Positions 55,191 through 64,000 of a stretch of 64,000 nucleotides of DNA are shown piece by piece. The first letter of the stretch is position 1. Each line of letters starts with the position of its first letter. Position numbers and translations under genes: made by a program. Below the pieces are notes generated by a model, which saw nothing but the letters and a program-made list of their open reading frames with translations, was not told where the DNA came from and did no database searches. The stretch comes from Paramecium sonneborni (Eukaryota; Ciliophora; Oligohymenophorea; Peniculida; Parameciidae). The stretch covers positions 153,321 to 217,320 of the forward strand of contig CAJJDN010000171.1 of NCBI GenBank assembly GCA_905182985.1. The letters run 5' to 3'.

Positions 55191-55858
55191 TTATTTCATA
55201 TTATAAATTCTATAATATTTTTTTCTGAATTATTATTCATTTCAAATGAATATTTATTAGCTTTTTAAATTGTTATCATTATTATCATTACTATTAATCA
55301 AAAGACTTGAAAATTACTATATGTAATTATTATATCACAGTCAGATACTTAAAATCGAATCAAAACGCAATAATGATAAGCTCTCAAAATAATAATGATA
55401 AGATTATTAGATTGGATTTCTCTTAAGGCATTCTTGTGATTTCAGAACTAATTCTAAAATTACTTTTTTTATTCAAAATCTTCTTAATAAGCCTTAAATT
55501 GATCAGTAAAAACTTTCATATAATTTAAAAAAAGCATCATTAATTAACTTTTGAAAATCCGCTATAGTTTTGATTGGAAGAGTTGTAATTGCAATAGAAA
55601 ATCGAATGCATTATAATTCATAAATTATTATACTTTTCTTCTAATTTCATGACTTAGACAGCAACTGTAGTGAAATTCTTAAAAAAAACATTTTTTACAA
55701 TTTCTATAGTTAATTCTTATTCATCTGATTCCTGTAAGTTTAAGTCTTTATGATTTGTTAAATTCTCTTCCATATTCCTTAGTTTTATTCTCTTAATTAA
55801 TATACTATAAATAAATTAAAATCCTCTTAAGCTTTCATTTTCATTATTAATTAACCGT
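54777..55858. repeat. First copy of an exact 1,082-bp duplication
   Basis: Positions 54777-55858 recur at 55860-56941 with no differences in the stretches I compared. The copies are separated by a single N at 55859. Exact identity plus the N indicates two contig ends that overlap but were not merged, rather than a biological repeat. Confidence 0.9.
55442..55773 (-). CDS. Small hypothetical protein (inside first duplicate copy)
   Basis: ATG 55773 gives MEENLTNHKDLNLQESDEQE LTIEIVKNVFFKNFTTVAVQ and then MKLEEKYNN; further segments IAITTLPIKTIADFQKLIND and FTDQFKAYQEDFEQKK follow, ending at TGA 55442-55444. At least two joins are needed and one is not resolved. Helical, probably about 95 aa, no family recognised. 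Confidence 0.4.
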
Positions 55859-55859
55859 N
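55859..55859. other. Single N (assembly gap)
   Basis: The only ambiguous base in the window, exactly at the junction of the two identical 1,082-bp copies. Confidence 0.98.
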
Positions 55860-56273
55860 TAACATACAGAGATTGTAAAGCAATTAAACTATTTTGGGTT
55901 TAAGTCTATTAATTTTTTAAATACTAGTGATTCACAATAGAATATAAAAAAAATGATATTCAAATGTTTGGAGAACATTGATTTAAGAAAATTTGATTTC
56001 ACAAACACAATATTTGAATAAGTTGATGAAAGGATGACGTAATAATTTAAAGAAAATCTTAATAAAGTTAGTAAGAAAATTTAAGAAGAAGAGCTGAATA
56101 GATTTAAAATTTATTTGGATTAAGAAAAATAAGAAATAGAAAAAGAAAAAATAGAAGTCTAAAAGCTGGAAAGTTTTTTAAAAAATAAAAAAGATTAGCT
56201 AAATTAAAGAGAGTAAAATTATCAACTTGGCTTGAATGAGTACAAAATTACTTAGAAAAAATTAAACTTTTGA
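55860..56273 (+). pseudogene. Duplicate 3' fragment of the degenerate GTPase gene
   Basis: Repeats the last ~137 codons of the gene ending at 55190, without a start. Almost certainly an assembly duplicate rather than a genomic pseudogene. Confidence 0.85.
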
Positions 56274-56524
56274 TTATTTCATATTATAAATTCTATAATA
56301 TTTTTTTCTGAATTATTATTCATTTCAAATGAATATTTATTAGCTTTTTAAATTGTTATCATTATTATCATTACTATTAATCAAAAGACTTGAAAATTAC
56401 TATATGTAATTATTATATCACAGTCAGATACTTAAAATCGAATCAAAACGCAATAATGATAAGCTCTCAAAATAATAATGATAAGATTATTAGATTGGAT
56501 TTCTCTTAAGGCATTCTTGTGATT

Positions 56525-56856
56525 TCAGAACTAATTCTAAAATTACTTTTTTTATTCAAAATCTTCTTAATAAGCCTTAAATTGATCAGTAAAAACTTTC
56601 ATATAATTTAAAAAAAGCATCATTAATTAACTTTTGAAAATCCGCTATAGTTTTGATTGGAAGAGTTGTAATTGCAATAGAAAATCGAATGCATTATAAT
56701 TCATAAATTATTATACTTTTCTTCTAATTTCATGACTTAGACAGCAACTGTAGTGAAATTCTTAAAAAAAACATTTTTTACAATTTCTATAGTTAATTCT
56801 TATTCATCTGATTCCTGTAAGTTTAAGTCTTTATGATTTGTTAAATTCTCTTCCAT
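56525..56856 (-). CDS. Second copy of the small hypothetical gene
   Basis: Identical to 55442-55773 because it lies in the duplicated block; probably one gene in the real genome. Confidence 0.4.
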
Positions 56857-56944
56857 ATTCCTTAGTTTTATTCTCTTAATTAATATACTATAAATAAATT
56901 AAAATCCTCTTAAGCTTTCATTTTCATTATTAATTAACCGTATA

Positions 56945-57000
56945 TTTAATTGTCAGCTCATTCACTTACAGAAACACCAACAGCATGAAAAATTTCTATA
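56945..57000 (-). pseudogene. Relic of an AIG1-type GTPase gene
   Basis: Read on the minus strand this gives EIFHAVGVSVSE, an in-frame TGA, then ADNQI. It lines up with KIIHAVGVLNALSEGPVHQI of the intact AIG1 gene at 51784-53241 and shares the DNA run caacagcatga with it. No flanking homology was recognised, so it looks like a truncated remnant of a third family member. Confidence 0.5.
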
Positions 57001-57302
57001 TATTTAATATTAAAGAATTTAAAAATAAGATATCATTTCTCAAATTAATAGTTTAAGACTACAAAAGTACTCTATAAAATTTAATATAGTTAGAAAAGAG
57101 CTATTGAATGAAGTATTTCTTTAAATAAAACAATTATTGAATAAAATAGTACAAAATAATAATAAATAATTTCAGAGAATCATAAAATAAACTACAATAA
57201 AAAGTTTAGAAAAATGAAAAGATGAAACAAGATTCTATGTCTTTTAATATTATAAAACAATATTATTAATTAGAATAATTCTAAAAATAATTAGTATATA
57301 AA
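57001..57302. other. AT-rich spacer, no gene seen
   Basis: About 300 bp with dense TGA and A-runs on both strands. It precedes the TMEM135-like gene. Confidence 0.45.
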
Positions 57303-58023
57303 ATGTAAAGAAAATCAAATACTTTAAAATACTTATGTAAGTTACTATATTCTACAACTCCATTTTGTTAACATAATCATTCTTGTATTATGAATATGTC
57401 AAAAGGGATGATTGAGGCATTCACAAAAGCATTTTTAGCAAAACTTTGCTTGAATGCTATTATGTTAGTAATGAGTTCTAAAAAGATTATCAAATCACAG
57501 CAAAAAATAAAATTAGTGTTTAATATTTTGATTAATAGGTATAATATGCGCAATAAATCTTAGAACTAATTTCCATTTAGGTTTATTTATGGGAACATAA
57601 ACATTTTTAATAAAATGTATATAATGTCTTTTAAGAACAATTCGATAAAAAGAAGATGGTTGGAATGCTGCTATTTCTGGATTTATTGGAGGAGGATTAA
57701 GTTTTATTACTTAAAAGCCTCATGTATAAAATATTCTAAGAGTTTATTTATTTGCAAGAGCTACAGAATGTTTATACTAAATTGGTATATAGAGGTAAAA
57801 AATTATTAAATTAATAAGAAAGTATTATAATCATAGAAAAGCTAATACTGCCATTGCATTTATTTTAATGACTGCAGTAATCGCTTATGGTTTCTTTTTT
57901 GAACCAGACATATTACCTATGGATACATTCAAAATGTATGAAAACTTTTCATAATAAACACTTGTGGATTAAGTATGGCATATGTGCAATGTATAATAAT
58001 ATAGAAATAGGTGTAATGTTTGA
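57303..58023 (+). CDS. TMEM135-like membrane protein
   Basis: Two introns (25 and 24 nt) give 223 aa, MQRKSNTLKYLCKLLYST to TGA 58021-58023. It matches the C-terminal half of TMEM135-type proteins: STTPFCQHNHSCIMNMSKGM at the start, then hydrophobic segments with HLGLFMGTQTFLIKCIQCLL, the distinctive KEDGWNAAISGFIGGGLSFI, LFARATECLYQIGI, and AYGFFFEPDILPMDTFKMYE. TMEM135 relatives are implicated in peroxisomal and mitochondrial dynamics and lipid metabolism. Human TMEM135 is about twice as long with an extra N-terminal half, which is not upstream here; a similar N-terminal-type piece occurs downstream at 58160. Confidence 0.75.
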
Positions 58024-58159
58024 AATATCTAAAAATTACTTATAAGTTATAAAATAATCATATATTTTTTTAACTATTTTTATTTTCTTTCTAATTTCAT
58101 TGAAACAAAAGTATATTATTAAATTTGGAGTATAGTTATCAAATTAGTAATCCAATTTA

Positions 58160-58757
58160 ATGTGTTTATAAAAGATTACTCTAAAATTAAAAAATTCAAA
58201 AGTAATAAATGGGTTTTATTCGAATGGTTATGGATAAATCAAATTTAAATTACCCAAATATAGATTAGGATTAGATATTTAACTTGAAAATTCGATACCA
58301 TTTTTACTTACTTTGAAATTCAAAATAATGCATGGCTGCTAAATACCTCATCATTCATGTTTATGCAGCCAAAATATCATATGTTAAGATTCATCTCAAG
58401 AAATGTTTCAGTTTTATATATATTTTCTCATTCCTAAGGTTTTATAATGATAATACCAATTTCTTTATTTAGAACTTTAGAATCAAGATTTTCAGCATAA
58501 TTTTATATGTAAAATTCTAAAGGTAAAGGGATTCAAAAAATAACATTAATATTATTGAAAATTAGGACTAATTTAATTTACTTAATTAAATTGTCTATAA
58601 ATCTTCTCCTTCAATTTTATTCTAACATATATTGTATTTATTTATGTTGACAATCTCGAGTAAAAATAATATTTTTAATTTTAATTGTTAAGATAATATA
58701 TTTAACAATCAGCTGATGCTTTATAATTTTAATTCAATTCAATTAAATCTCCTTTGA
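58160..58757 (+). pseudogene. TMEM135-like fragment, possibly a broken gene
   Basis: ATG 58160 (MCLQKITLKLKNSKVINGFY) leads to IMHGCQIPHHSCLCSQNIIC and MFQFYIYFLIPKVL, a Cys-rich segment followed by a hydrophobic one, as in the half-domains of TMEM135-type proteins. A TGA at 58448-58450 closes the unspliced frame; a 34-nt intron would extend it through NQIVYKSSPSILFQHILYLF to TGA 58755-58757. The remaining TMEM135 blocks (such as GWNAA) are absent. It may be a truncated tandem copy or a fragment of the gene ending at 58023. Confidence 0.4.
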
Positions 58758-59357
58758 TTAATGTGATGTATTTTTTATTTTTAGCCATTTCTAATAACAA
58801 TTCCTTCATCTTTTAATTGATTTCATTTAATTGTTAAATAGTTTCTTCTTTTTTGAATAAGAAGTAAATCTTATTAAATGTGTAAAAACAAGAATTGATA
58901 TAAGTCTTATTATTCCTACTAAAATGAAATTTGTTCTTTTTCATCTTTTATATATACAACTGTCGAAAATCTAATAATTATCAACAATGTAGCAAAAATA
59001 AAAAAATCGAACAATTCTTTTAATGATATTTAAACATGCTTGCTTGTAATTTTGTTTAAACCAAAATCTGTCTTATCATTTCTATTTTGTCTTAATCAAT
59101 TTATATAATTATCAGACATATAGAAGAGCTTTTGCTCATTTTTGTTTATAAACAGAATATTTTCATTTTTGTGCATTTTGGGTGGTTAGTCTGCCTTTCT
59201 TATGGAGTTGAATTGGATGTTCTATTATTTTGAATTCCAAAATTATAAACATTTATTTAGAGAAGAGTCTTTTTTAATTTAATAACTAACTTTAAGCAAA
59301 TGTTTTCATTTTATTAATTTGCTCTAATAAATATTGTGATTGTTCTTCTTTGTTCAT
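58690..59357 (-). CDS. Hypothetical small protein(s), one TM and coiled-coil tail
   Basis: MNKEEQSQYLLEQINKMKTF at 59357, a 27-nt intron containing an in-frame TGA, a hydrophobic segment (ELFDFFIFATLLIIIRFSTVVY) and, in a shifted frame, KEETIQQLNEINQKMKELLL EMAKNKKYITLIKGDLIEL. The shift needs either a very short intron or a second gene starting MKKNKFHFSRNNK. The 3' end is unresolved and may overlap the TMEM135-like fragment on the other strand. Confidence 0.35.
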
Positions 59358-59880
59358 TTTATAATAAGTTGAAATAATACTATATATATTACACTTTAAC
59401 TTAATTATATATATTATTTCTAATATGTATTTAAATTTATATAATATTACTATTATTATATAAATTTTTCTTTTTATAAAAATTTGATTTTAACAGATTT
59501 TTCTTTCTAAATCCACAAAATATACTCAGTCCCTCAAAAAATGTTTTTTTTCTATTTTTGTTAATCAAATTCTAAATTTAGACGTATTAAATTAAATTTT
59601 CCTAATTCTATAATCGATTCTAATTAAAATCAAGTTATTTTCACTTATGAATAGTTTATGACAAATTTAGGTTAATACTAATTCATAATCTTATTATTTA
59701 TTTCTTCCATAATGTGATTTCACTTAAAGCATGATGATTGTTACAGAATAGATTTATTAGAATTTGATTTTAACAACCAAAATATTTATATTTGAATTAT
59801 ATCTAAAAATAGACATGAATAAGAAAATGAATTATACAATGAATGTATTATGATACTTAAAAGAAATATATGAATATGTA
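59358..59880. other. AT-rich spacer, no gene seen
   Basis: About 520 bp of AT-rich sequence, no open frame worth calling on either strand. Confidence 0.45.
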
Positions 59881-60072
59881 TCAAATTGGGTTCAATTTTT
59901 GTAGTTGCTCAGCTTCTTTAACAAGTTATTGCTGCATTATCTCTAGTATTTTAATATTTTTATCCAATTTTTGAACTTATTCTGATATCACATTATGCCA
60001 GGGATAAAGCACAAAGGCTTAAAAGCTCAATGCACAGAGTCCTACAAACATATTCACTTTAGGAAGAACCAT
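59881..60072 (-). CDS. Membrane microprotein, tandem copy A
   Basis: 63 aa, no intron: MVLPKVNMFVGLCALSFQAF VLYPWHNVISEQVQKLDKNI, a single N-terminal TM followed by a short coiled coil ending KEAEQLQKLNPI. It shares the core FQA-VLYP-H--ISEQV-KL with the next gene, so selection on the protein is likely. Size and layout recall small subunits of mitochondrial inner-membrane complexes, but that is only an analogy. Confidence 0.65.
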
Positions 60073-60343
60073 GATTTTTGCTAAGTTTAGTTTAATTTAT
60101 TAATTAATTTCTCTTCAATCTATTTTTATGCTTTGAAGGAAGATTTTTTCCATTAATTTCTAGAAATCTATAGTTTAATTCTAAATTTAGATCAAAACAA
60201 TATACAAAGCTTCTTCATCCTCAATTAGTATTCAATATCACTCATAAAATTGTCTTTTTAACATTATTTATATTATTGCTACTATTTTTAGGATATCAAT
60301 ATTTATTATAAAAATAGAAAATACACATATTCATAAAATCACA

Positions 60344-60562
60344 TCACACACTTTTTGCATTCTTTAGAATTTTTTACTTTATCAAATCTTGATTCTTCTC
60401 CATATGTGTTTTCAATTCTACTTCCATTTATTCTAATCTTCTAATGTTGTTTTCTAATTTATGAACTTACTCAGAAATTGTTTCATGGCAAGGATACAAG
60501 ACTAATGCTTAAAAGCATAAAGCTGTAAAACCAATAGCAAAATTCATCTTTATTATTCCCAT
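60344..60562 (-). CDS. Membrane microprotein, tandem copy B
   Basis: 72 aa, no intron: MGIIKMNFAIGFTALCFQAL VLYPCHETISEQVHKLENNI, then RRLEQMEVELKTHMEK. Same architecture and core motif as the copy at 59881-60072, 271 bp downstream on the same strand; TGA at 60344-60346. The conserved motif between otherwise diverged DNA supports both as real genes. Function unknown. Confidence 0.68.
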
Positions 60563-60956
60563 TCTATTCAAAATGATTTATTTTAATAATTCTTAATAAA
60601 TGTAAGAATACTTATTTTTATATTCAAATTTTTATGTATTAATTATTTTTATAATATTTTTAATTAGATTGTTATTCTATTGATTATTAACTAAAAGTCT
60701 ATTCATTTGACACATATTATTAAAATTTATCATTTTATTTCATGAGAATGATTAGAATAAATAAAAATATAAAGTATTAGTGAATTATAAATTAGTTTTT
60801 TAAAATCATTTATAGTAGATCATAGATAATATAGATAAAATGATATTAATGATACTAAAAATATTATTTTAACAATTATTAATTGTTCTTTGATAATTAT
60901 ATGTAAAAATAAGAATTATTATTCAATATTGAAAAGATAAGATATTAAGTTAAATC
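60563..60956. other. AT-rich divergent spacer, no gene seen
   Basis: About 390 bp between the start of microprotein B and the start of the plus-strand membrane protein. No gene or repeat recognised. Confidence 0.45.
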
Positions 60957-61346
60957 ATGAAGATAAAGTCTAAGAAATTTATTAGTACCTGGTTGGCTTT
61001 CTAGAAAATTATTGAAAATACAATTACTTAATAAATTAGAATAAAAAATAAATTTATATTAATCATTTATACTATTCTCCTTTTAACAATGCTGGCCCCA
61101 TTAATAACTAAACCAATTGATCCTACAAATACTAAAAGATACATTGTTCTAATGGAAATTAATTTCTAAAGAAGAACATTTAATCAGATTTAGACAGTTA
61201 TTTACTTATTACATTTAATCAAAAAATCTATTCTTGTTCTTATTCTACCATTTTTAGAGTTTTTTATTTCATAAGGTTTAAGATATTTTATCAATATTTT
61301 AATAGAATATAAAAATTGCTATAATTATATCTCATCATAATATTGA
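60957..61346 (+). CDS. Small membrane protein
   Basis: 129 aa without introns, MKIKSKKFISTWLAFQKII to TGA 61344-61346. Two hydrophobic segments (FILIIYTILLLTMLAPLI; SILVLILPFLEFFI) flank a polar loop DPTNTKRYIVLMEINFQRRT. No family recognised. The last 12 bp overlap the end of the convergent cNMP-binding gene. Confidence 0.5.
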
Positions 61347-63468
61347 TTTTTAATAATCAGATTCAACTTTAGATTGTGTTTTAACTCTTTTTTTGTTTTT
61401 TGTTTAATCATCTTTATTTTAAAAACTATGTAAAGGATGATAAGTATTTATAGAATCTGTCAACATAAATCCTTACATTTAATTATCTGATAATCTGTCT
61501 AATCTAGAACTCATAGATTTTGATTTCATAAATGATTGATAATTTGATTTGATAATATCTACTTTAGATGAAATGTTTGGATTTACAACTCTAACATGTT
61601 ATTTGGCTACTTTTATTTAGGGTAATTATTAAGAATCTTCTTCATTTGATTATCTAAAAGATATTTAATCTCTATTTGTAACAAATGAAGGTATTTACCG
61701 ATGACGAACTGATTATAATAATTCTTTCACAGTGCTATTTTATTTACTAAAATAGGGAGTTTTTGCTCTATATTAAATAAATATAGTATTTACTTTGGTT
61801 TAGCTGGCTAAAACTATTCAAATTATTTTTCTACTCTTATAAGAAGACATTTTTAGAAATTATCTCCTGCCAATTTTAACATATTAAATTCCTCTTATTT
61901 TTCACCAAATTATTCATCTAATTTAGTATGTTAATCAATAATTGATTTATTTTATTCAACCATTTATTACTTTGAGAGTTTTGATTAAAATGTTGAGCGA
62001 AGAATAGGAGATGATAAAAATGGTTTCGCCTCATCTTTACCAAATTCATTTGCATATCTTCTTTCAACAGCTAATGCTTCCTCCTTCTTTGTAAGATAAA
62101 AGTTACAACTCTTTGTCTTTACAATATCTTCAATTCTCTTTCTAAAAAGAAAGCTATTTCTTTGTTGTAAAGAATTTAGAGCTTAAAAAAATTCAGGAAA
62201 TGTTTTCCTCACAATATGATAATTCTCAAAATAATTAATATAATATTTTACTTCTAAAGAGAGACAATAACAATTACAAATGGTTAATGTTTTAACAGAG
62301 TAGTCTCTTTTTTCTTTTTTTTAGACTACTTCTGTTTCTCCAACAAAGCATCCTCCTGTAAGATTGGCTAAAATAATGGTTTCTTTGATATCTTTGACTT
62401 CTTATTTAGAATTTTGGAATAAAGACATTAATGTAAAATCTACATTATTTTGACTTGGTGGTTTTGGAAATTCAACATTTTATAATAGTTACATTTCACC
62501 ATCTTTTAATAATAAGAATCCATCTGTTTCATCTCCTTATTTCCAAATGAAAAAGTTAGCTGGAAATTTTGCAGATGTAAAATACAAAATAAGTTTAGAC
62601 ATTTTGTGTTTCGTCATATGTGGAAACATTTTTAAAAAATAATCTATCTTTTATTGTAATGCTTTCATTCCTTTTTCTCCCACTTACTAAATTGATATAT
62701 TAGAATTACCTTAAAATTAGCTTTAGACAATGATAATAATTTTAAATCAGTTAAACCAAAAATACTGGCAGTTCTAGGTTTATCATTAGTTAATGCCATT
62801 TCACCAAAGATTGTACCAGAATATTTTTAAGCAACTAACATAAATTTACAAATTCCTTGATTGGTGAAATATTTTTCAAAATTTCCTGATCGAAATAATA
62901 TTAATTCAGAATCAATCACTTTTTATGGTTTAGTTTATTTTTTAATAACTTAACCATAAAATTTCATCAATTCCTCTCCTTACAATTAAGAAATGGATTC
63001 TAAATGCATTTTTTCAAGCATTTTTAAAATTCTTGGTTAAGCAGCAGCTTCATCAGCTTCAATAGCTGCTGGTTATCTTCTAATATAGATTCCTGCTCTA
63101 CCACTTAAAACAATATAAAATTTATCACCAACATCATCTAAATATGATGTTAAAATCTACCAATATGAAAAGCAGGATAATCTTTAGGGATGAATTCATA
63201 AATCAGATTTTGGCAACATAATTTAGTAAATTCCATTAATGTTTGTGTGTCAGGACAATTTTCCTTAAAAAAATCAATAACCTGAAGTAATTTAGCAATT
63301 ATATCGATTTGTTCATCTGATAAATAGTGATAATCTTGATAGATTTAGACAACGGGCTTGTTATTATTGTGATATCAGTAATACTTAAAATAATTCTTCT
63401 TTTGCTAAGGCCTGATCTTCCTGTTCTTTTTCAAAATCTTTGGTTAATCCTCTTTTAAGTTTCGACAT
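61335..63468 (-). CDS. Cyclic-nucleotide-binding domain protein
   Basis: MSKLKRGLTKDFEKEQEDQA at 63468. Two cNMP-binding beta-rolls are visible: the first with DDVGDKFYIVLSGRAGIYIR and the phosphate-binding cassette GTIFGEMALTNDKPRTASIF, close to the PKA-R consensus FGELALxxxxPRAAT; the second with FFIWKQGDETDGFLLLKDGE and GGCFVGETEVV, less canonical. A disordered Q/S/K-rich tail ends SDYQKSIL before TGA 61335-61337. Introns of 26 and 27 nt sit in the tail; one near 63370 and one near 63150 are less exact. There is no TM and no kinase domain, so it is a cytosolic cAMP/cGMP sensor or scaffold. Confidence 0.85.
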
Positions 63469-63542
63469 ATTTAATGTGTTAATGTATTATTATAAATGAT
63501 TATATGATAATTTGATGCAAAATAAAATTATATATGTGCATT

Positions 63543-64000
63543 TCATTCAATCTTTGTTTATAAGACCTTAATCTTATCTCCTAAATTCACTACAATTTCT
63601 TTAACCTTACTTCTAACTCTCACAAATCCTTATAATTTATCATTAACAACTTCAGCACTAACATTTAATAAGAAATCGTCATCTAATTATAAATGATAAA
63701 TGAATACCAAATTTGGTTTAAGCATACATATTAACACAAATGATGTTTCCTTTTGGATGGTTTTCTTCTATAGACTTAGCTTTTAATTGTTTTTCTAAAA
63801 ATGAGACATATTTAAAAGGATCACTTAATAATATAGATCGATAATTACTTATGATTAGTATTAATAACAATTCTATTCTCCCATTCATATTTAGCCCATA
63901 ATTTTCTGAATTATTCAATTTAGATGGTAGCAGGTAAAATGAAATCAATTAAATCAACATTAATTTCTTTAGTTACTAAATAAGCCTATTCTATTCCTGC
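63543..64000 (-). CDS. COPB1: Coatomer subunit beta (beta-COP), C-terminal part, runs off the right edge
   Basis: The visible ~135 residues match the beta-COP appendage C-terminus: INVDLIDFILPATIQIEQFR KLWAKYEWENRIVINTN, corresponding to the conserved VNVDIIDYIVPA...FRQMWAEFEWENKVTVNTN, and the final KEIVVNLGDKIKVLQTKIE, corresponding to ..ALSLGDKI. Introns of about 25 nt fit at two places. TGA at 63543-63545. The 5' ~85% of the gene lies beyond position 64000. Beta-COP is part of the COPI coat for Golgi-ER retrograde transport. Confidence 0.9.

Larger units (their letters stand above)
55860..56941. repeat. Second copy of the exact 1,082-bp duplication
   Basis: Offset of 1,083 bp relative to the first copy. 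It leads into unique sequence at 56942, while the first copy leads in from unique sequence at 54776, which is what a missed overlap merge produces. Confidence 0.9.

Noticed and set aside
54777..56941. Transposon or segmental duplication as the cause of the 1-kb repeat
   Set aside because: No terminal repeats or transposase; exact identity and the N at the junction favour an unmerged assembly overlap.
58660..58730. Inverted repeat attgttaa ... ttaacaat as a terminator
   Set aside because: Short AT-only palindrome expected by chance at this base composition; no basis for a bacterial-type terminator.

Overview
Organism and code. The window reads as ciliate macronuclear DNA, most likely Paramecium or a close relative. 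It is extremely AT-rich. Long coding stretches open only when TAA and TAG are read as glutamine and TGA is the sole stop. Genes are cut by very short GT...AG introns of roughly 20-35 nt and lie tens of bases apart, often closer. Standard-code ORFs here are fragments or shadows. All coordinates below come from hand translation with TGA as the only stop; exon joins I could not close are flagged.  Layout. 110-4639 (-): an RCC1-like protein and a two-membrane-segment protein. 4803-9206 (+): a RING/LRR protein and a large Q-rich protein. 9278-13774 (-): a LIN54-type CXC protein, two small unknowns and a multi-RRM RNA-binding protein. 14226-17434 (-): an unclear gene, an acylated MORN protein and an FCP1-type phosphatase. 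18519-23035: a membrane protein and hypotheticals. 23739-29518 (-): a BEACH-WD40 protein and a GAF/cyclic-nucleotide phosphodiesterase 12 bp apart. 29671-30385 (+): SF3A2. 30795-33770 (-): two genes carrying bacterial/phage-type GH108 lysozyme modules. 34492-36638 (-): a coiled-coil protein. 36660-40417 (+): an SK-type K+ channel, a paralogue without a recognisable selectivity filter, and a thioredoxin-like membrane protein. 40455-46361 (+): an AXDND1-like EF-hand protein and a CaMK-type kinase. 46714-50734: a divergent pair of unknowns. 50825-55190: an AIG1-type GTPase head to head (26 bp) with a degenerate paralogue, plus an unknown. 54777-56941: an exact 1,082-bp block present twice around one N, almost certainly an assembly artefact. 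57303-58757 (+): TMEM135-like genes or fragments. 58690-60562 (-): small proteins, including a tandem microprotein pair. 60957-63545: a small membrane protein, a cNMP-binding protein and, running off the right edge, the C-terminus of beta-COP.  How they relate. This is mostly ordinary gene-dense ciliate chromosome. Several genes fit cyclic-nucleotide, Ca2+ and K+ signalling behind ciliary behaviour (phosphodiesterase, cNMP-binding protein, SK channel pair, CaMK, AXDND1-like), but nothing in the sequence shows they are co-regulated. The most interesting parts are the lysozyme-derived pair, the channel paralogue with a replaced filter, and the head-to-head AIG1 GTPase pair with a nearby relic.
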